Of a stretch of 34,930 nt of DNA, positions 24,634-32,350 are shown one piece after another (the stretch's first letter is position 1; every line of letters starts with the position of its first letter). The stretch is from Candidatus Heimdallarchaeota archaeon (lineage in GTDB: Archaea > Asgardarchaeota > Heimdallarchaeia > Hodarchaeales > Hodarchaeaceae): positions 962,843-997,772 of the forward strand of contig CP070665.1 of assembly GCA_020351745.1 (NCBI GenBank), in the 5' to 3' direction. Below the pieces are notes generated by a model. That model had not been told where the DNA came from and ran no database searches. It saw only the letters and a program-made list of their open reading frames with translations. The position numbers and the translations under genes were made by a program.

Positions 24634-26055
24634 CTATTGTAAACCTTCTAGAATCAATTGGTTAACAAGAGTTATAAAATCACTCAGAAATGTTTCTGAA
24701 ATTATGGCTCCTGCTGCGGCAGCATGTCCCCCAACTTCGGATTCTGGTTCAATATCCCGAATAACTTGATTTAATAATTGACCAAGATCAATATGTTGAT
24801 CTTGAAAACGAGACAATCTCATACTTATCTTGACTTTTCCTGTCGCTGTCAACGCACATCCTAAAAACGGTTTTGGGTTTAAATCTCTCCTAGAACTCAA
24901 AATCGAAATAATAGTTCCTATCATTCTTTCATTTATTGATTTTCGTCCATCCAATAGATGAATGGCTGATAGTTCCTGTAAGTGACCTTCTGATAATGCC
25001 CACTTCAGATTTTGAGAGATGATTCTAGAATATTCTTTCTCTATTAGTTTAAGTGCGCGTAAAGTTGTCTGACGGTCACCAAGACACAATGATATTCCGA
25101 TGTCTGGACGCTGTAATTTACCGCAAGCGTTCAATTTTGTTACAAAAACTCGAGCATCCTTTAAAAAGTCCATATCCTCGTGATTTAGTTTATAATCTTT
25201 TTTATAAATTTCATTAGGATCTACATTGTATTGCACAATTAGTTCAGATGCCAAACGCCGACATTCCTCTTCACTAAGATCATAAAAAGCCCTTTCATCT
25301 TCTCCTTTCTTAATTGGAATATCTAACCTTTCTAGAAAAGCTCTGATTTCTATTTCATTCTCAAAACCGAGAAATTCCGCACGTCTTAAAACTGAGATAA
25401 TAGGACGAGTACGATCAAAAAACCATACAGAAACGTCATCAGAAACCATATCTAACTTTTTTGCATCTTCAACAATGAGTTTATTGAGTCCAATCACCGA
25501 TGAATGTTCTCCTTGATCTTGACGATCCCCAAGAGCTCCAATAAGAGCTAATGGTGCTAGATATTTATTTTGAGGGTTAATATGGACTGAAACAAAGTAA
25601 GCCACACCAGCACCACTCAATTCAGAGGCTCCATTGATAGAAAAATAATGAGGATTGAGATGTCGAATATTTCCACTTAATTCAATCTTTGAAGTTGGGG
25701 AATGATGATCCAAGATGAAAATTTCATGAGATTGTTTCCACTGTGAAAACGATTCAATAACACCTGTCCCTATATCTGAAAAAATGACGGTACTTTTATG
25801 AGGTAACGTATCCTTGAGATCATTCAATGTACTATACTCTAAACGCTCTAGAATTCGAATTTGGTAATTAATGTCTGCTTGTGAGAGTGTTGCCGCTAAA
25901 ATCGAGGCTGCAGCCAGCCCATCCGCGTCAAAATGTGAAAAAATATAGATCGGGTAATGATTTTTAGTTTTTTGTAGATCTTCAGCGACCATTTGACACG
26001 CCTCGAAAAATGAGGCCTTATTTGTCAAGTTAACATTCTCCGTGGTATTGGTCAA
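24634..26055 (-). CDS. Archaeal RecJ-like DHH-family exonuclease
   Basis: 473 residues. The DHH phosphoesterase motifs are present: FSHFDADGLAAASIL (I), VIFSDIGTG (II), FILDHHSP (III), and IGALGDRQDQG (IV). The C-terminal DHHA1 domain contains EVGGHAAAAGAII. Archaeal relatives act as single-strand exonucleases or associate with GINS and MCM at the replication fork; which role applies cannot be told. The TTG start at 26055 lacks a clear ribosome-binding site. It is placed between the coiled-coil gene and pcc1 as in the widespread archaeal cluster. Confidence 0.9.
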   Translation of the reverse strand: MTNTTENVNLTNKASFFEACQMVAEDLQKTKNHYPIYIFSHFDADGLAAASILAATLSQADINYQIRILERLEYSTLNDLKDTLPHKSTVIFSDIGTGVIESFSQWKQSHEIFILDHHSPTSKIELSGNIRHLNPHYFSINGASELSGAGVAYFVSVHINPQNKYLAPLALIGALGDRQDQGEHSSVIGLNKLIVEDAKKLDMVSDDVSVWFFDRTRPIISVLRRAEFLGFENEIEIRAFLERLDIPIKKGEDERAFYDLSEEECRRLASELIVQYNVDPNEIYKKDYKLNHEDMDFLKDARVFVTKLNACGKLQRPDIGISLCLGDRQTTLRALKLIEKEYSRIISQNLKWALSEGHLQELSAIHLLDGRKSINERMIGTIISILSSRRDLNPKPFLGCALTATGKVKISMRLSRFQDQHIDLGQLLNQVIRDIEPESEVGGHAAAAGAIISETFLSDFITLVNQLILEGLQ

Positions 26056-26129
26056 TCTTTTGAAGACTCTAAATTTTCTAATTAATTATTATATATATTT
26101 TCACGATATTTAGATTGATGTAGGAATGA

Positions 26130-27035
26130 TTATATTAAGCCCTTGTCAATTAATGTACGAAACTCTTCAAAGGACAACTTTCGACCTTCCTCGAATTTTT
26201 TCTTAGCATCTTCGGTTTTTTCCTCAATCTTTTCACGGCGCTGAGCATCTTGTTTGGCTCTATATTTTTGCTTATTCTTGTTAATGTCTTGACGAATCCG
26301 GCTTATCTCACGAATATAGCTAAGATACTCATTATGAATAGAGTTTGCTTGTTCTTTTGCTTCTAGAAATTGCGCATGTAGCTCATCCGCGTGTTTTCGT
26401 AAAATATCGGCGTTTTTAAATGCCTGAATCATTGTTTTATGGTGAAACCTACTTTCACGAGCTTGTGAGCGAAGTTCATTTTCAAGTCCTCTGAACCTAG
26501 CTTTCAACACATCAATTCGACTTGTAATAGTCCTAAGGTCTCGAGCAACAACATCTGTTTCTCGTACTTCACGAAATTTTTGTTCAAGTCGAGCAATTTT
26601 TTCGACAATCTCTCTCTCCTCCATAATTGACAGATTAGAGGTTGTTTGTATCTTCCATTCTAGCTCTTGAATGTTATGTCGTATTTTTTTAGCAGAAAGT
26701 TCCGATTGGCGTTTTGGTTGGACCTTTTTCTCTTGAATCCCATTTAATTGCTGATCTAACCTTCGAGCCTGTTCATCAAATCCTTCAACTTCTTTTAGTA
26801 ATATCAATTTCTTTTCTTTAATCCTTGAAATCGCTTCATTGCATTTATCACGCTTTTCACGTTCTTCTTTTGCGGTTTTAATTAGTTCTTTCACCTGTTC
26901 ATTCAACAGATTCCGCTTATTAGCTATTGAAGTGACTTTTCGATTAAATCCTTCCCGTTGTTGTTTGATATCTCGAGCTAGTGCTTCCATATTAGAGATC
27001 TTTAGAAGAAATGATTCAATATCCTGTTCTGACAA
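26130..27035 (-). CDS. COG1340-like archaeal coiled-coil protein
   Basis: 301 residues, nearly all predicted coiled coil: EGFNRKVTSIANKRNLLNEQVKELIKTAKEEREKRDKCNEAI and repeated Lys/Glu/Arg heptads. The C-terminus (KKKFEEGRKLSFEEFRTLIDKGLI) is a short conserved motif typical of the archaeal COG1340 group. Function is unknown. It lies between uS15 and the RecJ-like gene, so it interrupts the usual uS15-RecJ order without breaking direction. Confidence 0.8.
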   Translation of the reverse strand: MSEQDIESFLLKISNMEALARDIKQQREGFNRKVTSIANKRNLLNEQVKELIKTAKEEREKRDKCNEAISRIKEKKLILLKEVEGFDEQARRLDQQLNGIQEKKVQPKRQSELSAKKIRHNIQELEWKIQTTSNLSIMEEREIVEKIARLEQKFREVRETDVVARDLRTITSRIDVLKARFRGLENELRSQARESRFHHKTMIQAFKNADILRKHADELHAQFLEAKEQANSIHNEYLSYIREISRIRQDINKNKQKYRAKQDAQRREKIEEKTEDAKKKFEEGRKLSFEEFRTLIDKGLI

Positions 27036-27135
27036 GGGAGAACCTTCGTTTAATTTTAAAAGCTCTTTTTATATTCAGTCTCTTGAATATGTTGCAACTA
27101 TTTTTGACGTAATGCTTTGAAAGATAGAGATCAAC

Positions 27136-27594
27136 CTATCTAAGATAGAGTGTTGCTTTAGATGGTTCATACTTAAAATCTGGTTCAAGAATACCTTTTT
27201 TCCGATAATATTTGACTAAACGTCTGATCTTGGACTCGATAAGTTGAAGTCCACGTCTTGAGTGTTTATCTTTTTTATTACCGCTATCAAGATGTTTTCG
27301 CAGATTCGATGCACGACGAACAAGATTCAGGAAATCTTCGGGCATTTTTGACCCTAAATCATTTTCACTCATGATTCTCGTAATTGATTTCCCAGTGATC
27401 TTTTTGACACTAGGTATTGCATATGCATCTCTGAGAATCAATCCTATCTGAGCAGATCCCATACCCTCTTTAGCTTTTTCAATAACTAGGTTTTCAATTT
27501 CATCAGAAGAATAGGGGACCCAACCTGGTGTCTTCCTCCATATTGGTCGAGTAGATCCACTTTTCCCTTTTCGCCTTGCGTGCATTCTCGCCAT
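27136..27594 (-). CDS. rps15: Ribosomal protein uS15
   Basis: 152 residues, archaeal/eukaryotic S13-type: [17 protein letters not shown], then [42 protein letters not shown], and the core [27 protein letters not shown]. It binds the 16S rRNA central domain. It heads the uS15-coiled-coil-RecJ-Pcc1 group and is divergent from the RdgB-like gene; the 138-base gap must contain both promoters. Confidence 0.97.
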   Translation of the reverse strand: MARMHARRKGKSGSTRPIWRKTPGWVPYSSDEIENLVIEKAKEGMGSAQIGLILRDAYAIPSVKKITGKSITRIMSENDLGSKMPEDFLNLVRRASNLRKHLDSGNKKDKHSRRGLQLIESKIRRLVKYYRKKGILEPDFKYEPSKATLYLR

Positions 27595-27732
27595 TTATTA
27601 CTTCACCGAGTATATTAACTTAAAATCCTTCTTTGTTAAGTGTTATATGATTTAACTTCTAATAGCGATCATTTAGTGGAGAATTTGTTTGATACATAAA
27701 TCTTATTTCATCCAGTACAAACTCATTCATGT

Positions 27733-28317
27733 ATGCCTGATTCGACAAGAACATTAAAAATATTCTTTGCTACAAACAATATACACAAATATAATGAGGT
27801 TAATGCAATATTTAAGCAGCATACATTCTTTCAACTAAAGTTTTTGAAAACCCCCTTAGTAGAAATCCAATCGTCAAATTTAGAAGAAATAGCCATCTTT
27901 TCACTCAAGAAATGTTCAAGAATCATTAAAAACACTCCTATTTTTGTAGAAGACTCAGGTCTCTTTATTAAACATTTGAATGGATTTCCTGGTCCCTATT
28001 CTGCCTATATTTTTAAAACAATTGGTTTGAAGGGAATTATAGCTCTGATGAAAGAAATAGAGGATCGAGAAGCTTATTTTCAATCGAGTATTGCCTTAAA
28101 AATTGAGAATAAAATTAATATTTTTACAGGACAAGTAAGAGGACAAATAGCACAGGATATTTCTGACACAGGATGGGGATATGACCCTATTTTCATACCT
28201 GAAAGTGATGGAATACATACTTTTGGTGAACTAGGTATTAAAAAAAATTTTATTTCTCATCGTTTTCTTGCTACTCTTAAATTGATAAAGTTTCTTAATA
28301 AATATTCAGCGGATTAG
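27733..28317 (+). CDS. rdgB: RdgB/HAM1-family XTP/dITP pyrophosphatase
   Basis: 194 residues: KIFFATNNIHKYNEV (nucleotide-binding start), LVEIQSSNLEEIA, the catalytic strand PIFVEDSGLFI, FPGPYSAYIFKTIG, FTGQVRGQIA, WGYDPIFIPE and the closing ISHRFLATLKLIKFL. It hydrolyses non-canonical purine nucleoside triphosphates to monophosphate and pyrophosphate in the cytosol, cleaning the nucleotide pool. Its TAG stop is followed at once by the GTG of the DUF434 gene. Confidence 0.92.
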   Translation: MPDSTRTLKIFFATNNIHKYNEVNAIFKQHTFFQLKFLKTPLVEIQSSNLEEIAIFSLKKCSRIIKNTPIFVEDSGLFIKHLNGFPGPYSAYIFKTIGLKGIIALMKEIEDREAYFQSSIALKIENKINIFTGQVRGQIAQDISDTGWGYDPIFIPESDGIHTFGELGIKKNFISHRFLATLKLIKFLNKYSAD

Positions 28318-29031
28318 GTGTTCACTTTTAAGACATCTAGACAGGATTATAAAAGGCTAAATCAAGCGTATTGTGATTTGATTTTATTATTAGATCGTAA
28401 TTACCCTAAAAAAAGTGCTCTTACATTCGTGTCAAATCATTATACCCTAGATAGTAAATTCCGAAACATCTTGAATCGTGCAGCCCTCCCGATAAACACA
28501 GTTAAGACAATTCAGAACAATCTACTAGAGAATTTTGATTCATTAAAAGACAGAAACTTTCATATCGATGCTTACAATCAGATAATAACGTTTTTTTCCA
28601 TTGTAAACCTCGATCCTGTTATAATTTGTCGTGATGGATTACTAAGAGATATATTTTCGTCATTACATTCTAAGAGAGATTTACGAATTGATCGTGAGCT
28701 TATTTCCCCTTACTTTCGGGCACTATTAAAGCTAGAACCAAAAAATATCTTTTTCTACTTTGATAAGCAAATTAGTTTCAGCAAAAACCATGCTAGATTG
28801 TTTTCAATCCTAATGCAAGAGTTTGAAATAACTGGTTCATGTGACATCCACAAAGCTGTCGATTGGAGCCTAAAAAAACAATCAAAGGATGTAGTTTTTT
28901 CTCACGATACAGCGATATTAACAATTGCCCCATATTGTTTTGACTTTTTATCATGGTTTCTCAATTCGAATTTATCACACAAAATATCGCAACAACGCTA
29001 CATTGATTTTCTGAATATAACTTGCTTTTAA
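28318..29031 (+). CDS. DUF434-containing protein
   Basis: 237 residues. The N-terminal part (DLILLLDRNYPKKSALTFVSNHYTLDSKFRNILNRAALP) matches DUF434. The second part (NFHIDAYNQIITFFSIVNLDPVIICRDGLLRDIFSSLHSKRDLRID) with later FSHDTAILTIA fits the PIN-like fold reported for this family. Acidic residues in IDAYN, CRDGLLRD and SHD could form a metal site. A nuclease role is possible but unproven. It starts with GTG immediately after rdgB and is translationally coupled. Confidence 0.8.
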   Translation: MFTFKTSRQDYKRLNQAYCDLILLLDRNYPKKSALTFVSNHYTLDSKFRNILNRAALPINTVKTIQNNLLENFDSLKDRNFHIDAYNQIITFFSIVNLDPVIICRDGLLRDIFSSLHSKRDLRIDRELISPYFRALLKLEPKNIFFYFDKQISFSKNHARLFSILMQEFEITGSCDIHKAVDWSLKKQSKDVVFSHDTAILTIAPYCFDFLSWFLNSNLSHKISQQRYIDFLNITCF

Positions 29032-29108
29032 CAAGAATGTCCGAAAATTATTAAAAAGGAACGTCTTCTAAATTATCTCAGGGATTAAATAACAGAATAA
29101 TATACATT

Positions 29109-29307
29109 GGGGACGTAGCGAAGCTAGTGGTCTTACTACAAGCTAGTAAGACCGGACAAGTATCGCGCCGGGCTCCAGAACCCCCTGTGAACTCCACTGG
29201 GTTAACTGAAACTCATGATGAAGTTCTGGAAAAACGAGGAAACTCGGTGTCACCTCTGCCTGCAGCAGGGTGTCCGAAAATCGCCGGTTCAAATCCGGCC
29301 GTCCCCA
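29109..29307 (+). tRNA. tRNA-Trp(CCA) with a D-loop insertion and a long anticodon intron
   Basis: Acceptor GGGGACG/CGTCCCC, discriminator A, D-stem GCGA/TCGC, anticodon stem CCGGG with anticodon CCA (29175-29177), T-arm GCCGG/CCGGC with loop TTCAAAT. The D-loop (29122-29162) is 41 nt and contains a perfect 10-bp hairpin (29129-29138 with 29144-29153), suggesting an insertion of about 30 nt; the splice sites are not resolved. The anticodon-loop intron spans about 29179-29271 (about 93 nt). It has a closing CCCTG/CAGGG stem, a CGAG-GAAA-CTCG hairpin, and box C-like and D-like motifs. The 3' half of the anticodon stem (TCCGA) leaves a C-A mismatch at 27-43. Confidence 0.85.
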
Positions 29308-29830
29308 AGTTCTTCTTCTCTAACCTAAATAAGTAAAATCATCTTCTATTTCCATAATTAAGGACGATTTTTCGTTGCAGAAATTAAAATTGTTCTAAGT
29401 ATTAAATGAAATTTTGCGATTTTTTTTAGTAATAAATGAAAATCTATGCTCATGAATTTGATCAGATATTAAATATACTTAGATCTATACTGGATTTTCG
29501 AAACAAAATAATCCAACAATCACCTCTTCCTTTTCCAGTAAAAATAATTAGCAGGGTGGTGACACGCCCTTTATTATTTAGTGTTCTTAGCTAATGATAA
29601 ACCCCCATTGCTTTTGTATTGAGAGTAAGTCAAGTTTCTATGCAGGACAACTAGAATTCATTCCATTACACAGATAAACTTACGCTGAAAAATGCTAGAA
29701 ATAGAAGTGAGATAGTTCTAATTAATGTTGTGATGCGCGAATAATGTAAAAAAGCTAGCAATACTGTTAGGATTTATCAAGAAACCTGAAAAGAGAATAA
29801 TGTGCTATTATCATGAGGAAGTGACAATAA
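29308..29830. other. Intergenic region and aP1 leader
   Basis: About 520 bases without a gene. A locally GC-rich hairpin (agggtg...cgccct, 29553-29570) followed by ttattattta stands out from the AT-rich background and could be a terminator or an RNA element. uL10, normally directly upstream of aP1, is absent. gaggaagtg (29815-29823) is the ribosome-binding site of the next gene. Confidence 0.4.
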
Positions 29831-30139
29831 TTGCAATATTTACATGCTGCTATGGTTTTACACTCGACTGGTAAAGAAATATCAGAAAAAGGAATTGAAG
29901 CGATTATCAAAGCTGCTGGTGGAAAACCAGATGAATCAAAAATTAAAACCCTTGTGGCGTCGCTATCATCCATAGATATTGATGAAGCTATCAAAGGAGC
30001 CTCATTGATGACAGCTGCTGTTCCAGGAACGTCCGAAGCTACCAAGGATGTGAAAGCTGCAGCAGCGGCAGAAAAAGTAGAAGAAGAAAAAGATGAGGAA
30101 GAAGGGGACGATCTTGGATTATCCTCTTTGTTTGGCTAA
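29831..30139 (+). CDS. rpl12: Ribosomal stalk protein aP1 (L12)
   Basis: 102 residues. It has an N-terminal dimerisation domain (QYLHAAMVLHSTGKEISEKGIEAIIKAAGGKPDESKIKTLVASLSSIDIDEAIKGAS), an Ala-rich hinge (VKAAAAAEKV), an acidic run and the conserved C-terminal tail GDDLGLSSLFG, which recruits translational GTPases. The start is TTG 29831 with a GAGG-type binding site upstream. Unlike in most archaea it is not preceded by uL10 and uL1. Confidence 0.95.
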   Translation: MQYLHAAMVLHSTGKEISEKGIEAIIKAAGGKPDESKIKTLVASLSSIDIDEAIKGASLMTAAVPGTSEATKDVKAAAAAEKVEEEKDEEEGDDLGLSSLFG

Positions 30140-30147
30140 AGAAAATC

Positions 30148-30167
30148 CTTCTTTTTTACCTTTTTTA
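30148..30167 (+). terminator. Oligo-T terminator after aP1
   Basis: Two T-rich runs (cttcttttttacc then tttttt) start about 10 bases after the aP1 stop codon. This is the usual form of an archaeal intrinsic terminator, with no need for a hairpin. Confidence 0.55.
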
Positions 30168-30440
30168 TACATCTAATCCAAGTAATCAATCGTTTTGATA
30201 GATAGACAAATAAATTTTCATGGCTTTTTCTTATTTCAAACTAATGAATCATGTTGTTTTCATATACCATTCTTGGCTCAGTCATTTTTGATAATCTATA
30301 AGATTAACTTTATAACAGATAAAAGTATGAGAAAATCTTTTAGAATCTTCTAAAAGACCGTCTAACATAAGCTAGTCAAACTTAAAAGAGATTACGATAT
30401 ATTCTTTCCCCTAAAAAAAACTTTTAATGTTTTTAAAATT
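30168..30440. other. Intergenic region upstream of tRNA-Ala
   Basis: AT-rich and without an ORF. It contains A- and T-rich stretches that could serve as the tRNA-Ala promoter, but no single TATA box is convincing. Confidence 0.35.
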
Positions 30441-30545
30441 GGGCCAGTGGTGAAGTAGGTATCACGCCGTCTTCGCAAGGCGGAGCGTCCATGGGGTTCG
30501 CCCTTGGATGATCGTAACCCCCGAGTTCGAGTCTCGGCTGGTCCA
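30441..30545 (+). tRNA. tRNA-Ala(CGC) with a variable-loop intron
   Basis: Acceptor GGGCCAG/CTGGTCC includes the G3-U70 wobble, the alanine identity element. Discriminator A. D-arm GTGA/TCAC with loop AGTAGGTA, anticodon stem CCGTC/GGCGG with loop TTCGCAA (anticodon CGC), T-arm CCGAG/CTCGG with loop TTCGAGT. Between the anticodon arm and T-stem are 37 nt (30484-30520) where about 5 are expected. The excess of about 32 nt folds into a hairpin (TCCA.GGG/CCC.TGGA around 30488-30508). A long class II variable arm is unlikely for Ala. No intron in the anticodon loop. CCA is not encoded. Confidence 0.87.
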
Positions 30546-30580
30546 CTAATTTCAATATTAGATAACTCTTGGAATCTCTA

Positions 30581-31645
30581 ATGTCAATTCAGGATACTAT
30601 CACAAAAAAGAAGTTGGTTGTTCAATCAAAGAGGGAGTTTCTCAAAGCAGGTTATTCTCTTTGGAACGAGGATGTCAAATCAAATGCTTTTGATTTCATT
30701 GCTAAAAAGAATAATTTAACAGATTCAAGATCATGTCAGCAAAAAATTATTACAAAGGTGTTAGTTGACTTAGATTTATTTAAGAAACAAACCTCCATTG
30801 AATTACAGCTAATTTCGAAACTTATATCTGGATTTCCTTTGTTAGTGGCTCATTCCGCTGCAGGAAAAAACATAGAACAAGCAACCTTGTATCGGCGACA
30901 TAATGTTTCCGCAATCTCATTAAAAACATTGCAATTATTTTTTCAATATGAAAAAGGGGAAAGTTCTATTAAGATTTCTAAGTTTGCTCATCGTGGAGGA
31001 GTTTTTGTTAATCTTTCAAAAGAAAAATTTAAAGCTCGAAGAAAACGATTAGAACTTGACATAACCATTCTTGCAAAGAAAGTGGGAATTTCACGACAAT
31101 CACTTTACAAATATGAAAAAGGGGAAAGATTTCCTAAAATTAAGTATTTCAAAATTTTAAGCAACATCCTTGGAGACAATTTGGATATTCACTTAGATAT
31201 TTTAGAGAATCAATTTGAGAACATCGGCCAACAGGCATTAAAAGAGTATAAACAACCCAAATCCCAATTGCAAAAGGAAGTTGCAAGTTATTTAGCTGAT
31301 AAAGAGTTTAGCGTTCTTTGGTTTAAATCTGAACCCTTTGATGGCCTTTCTGAACCAAATACAGATCAATCTTCAAGTAGCAATCAAGTAGATACTCTAT
31401 ATCCGATGATTACTGGTGTAACATCCTTAAATGAAAGAAATGATTCAACCAGACTTTTGTTGATCAATAGTCTTTCAAGATTTCTAAAAAAGAAAGCGAT
31501 CTGGTTTATGGACGATGACATTGAGCATATGAAATTCTCTAAAGAACTTCCACTTCTAACCATGATTAATATTTCAGATCTAGAGGGAATGGCTCTTATT
31601 GATTTTAAAAACATTCTAAATAAAGAAAGGATCCCTAAGCCTTGA
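30581..31645 (+). CDS. COG1395-like archaeal HTH transcriptional regulator
   Basis: About 354 residues. The N-terminal part (KIITKVLVDLDLFKKQTSIELQLISKLISGFPLLVAHSAAGKNIEQATLYRRHNVSAISLKTLQLFF) is the restriction-endonuclease-like domain typical of this archaeal family. Then comes a Cro/C1-type helix-turn-helix (KARRKRLELDITILAKKVGISRQSLYKYEKGERFPKIKYFKIL) and a C-terminal domain with LYPMITGVTSL. It is likely a conserved DNA-binding regulator; targets are unknown. ATG 30581 has GGA 8 bases upstream and is preferred to TTG 30569. It starts 35 bases after tRNA-Ala. Confidence 0.8.
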   Translation: MSIQDTITKKKLVVQSKREFLKAGYSLWNEDVKSNAFDFIAKKNNLTDSRSCQQKIITKVLVDLDLFKKQTSIELQLISKLISGFPLLVAHSAAGKNIEQATLYRRHNVSAISLKTLQLFFQYEKGESSIKISKFAHRGGVFVNLSKEKFKARRKRLELDITILAKKVGISRQSLYKYEKGERFPKIKYFKILSNILGDNLDIHLDILENQFENIGQQALKEYKQPKSQLQKEVASYLADKEFSVLWFKSEPFDGLSEPNTDQSSSSNQVDTLYPMITGVTSLNERNDSTRLLLINSLSRFLKKKAIWFMDDDIEHMKFSKELPLLTMINISDLEGMALIDFKNILNKERIPKP

Positions 31646-31875
31646 GAGATCCAAAAAATGATTACTAATTTCAGTATTACTTTATTTCGAAAGGAAATTA
31701 AGCCAGACTCATTGTTCCCCGTCCAGTATAATTAATGATAGTGCTACCCCCTACAGCTGCATTCCAAGTAATTTAGACAATAATGGTGTTTAGATTTAAT
31801 ACAGAGAAATCTTGATATAGAAATGGATCATCAATCTAAAATTTCAATGCTGAACACATCATAAAGGTTATAACT

Positions 31876-32325
31876 ATGTCAAAAAAGCAACCTGAAAGAA
31901 ATAAAGGAAATTTGTCACGACTCCCTTGGATTCCTGGACTTAAAAAGCCCACGATCGATTTCAGGGTTCCAGATATCGAACTCCCCTATGAAGCGCCTCA
32001 TAAATACATTTTAGCTTTAATTCTCTTTGTAACGCTATTCATTTTAGCTGGTGGGCTTTACAATCTTACTGAACAACCATTACCAATGGGACAGACTGAA
32101 ACTCAGCTTGTTCCAGTCTTCAAATCGTCAAGCGAACAGTTTTTAGTCGAATCCCTTATAGCTGGACTATTTTTTGGTTTAGGAGGAGGAGGCCTTTTTT
32201 TGATTCGTCACTCAACTCGTTTTGCTTATGACATCAGGTCTTCAATTACATTATTAATCCTGGGGATTATACTTACTCTGGTTGCAGCAGGCGGAACTGT
32301 TGTAATGTACGACTTTAAAACTTAA
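31876..32325 (+). CDS. Three-pass membrane protein, candidate Ost3/Ost6-like
   Basis: 149 residues. A polar N-terminus with Pro-rich motifs (PWIPGLKKPTIDFRVPDIELPYE) is followed by three predicted membrane segments: about 43-63 (YILALILFVTLFILAGGLYNL), 94-112 (ESLIAGLFFGLGGGGLFLI) and 123-144 (SITLLILGIILTLVAAGGTVVMY). The loop with PLPMG, then SSSEQFLVESLIAGL, resembles the QxQF.xES region of eukaryotic Ost3/Ost6 oligosaccharyltransferase subunits, and the C-terminus ends shortly after the last segment with a Lys. There is no thioredoxin domain. The assignment is by eye; a lineage-specific membrane protein is the alternative. Confidence 0.55.
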   Translation: MSKKQPERNKGNLSRLPWIPGLKKPTIDFRVPDIELPYEAPHKYILALILFVTLFILAGGLYNLTEQPLPMGQTETQLVPVFKSSSEQFLVESLIAGLFFGLGGGGLFLIRHSTRFAYDIRSSITLLILGIILTLVAAGGTVVMYDFKT

Positions 32326-32350
32326 TAAATCATCATTAACTATCCACTTT

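Noticed and set aside
29127-29336. 69-codon frame across tRNA-Trp
   Set aside because: It lies on the tRNA precursor and its introns; the acceptor, D, anticodon and T arms explain the sequence.
29732-29790. Possible box C/D sRNA (gtgatgc ... ctga) upstream of aP1
   Set aside because: The box C lacks its final A, and no internal D' and C' boxes are visible at the right spacing.
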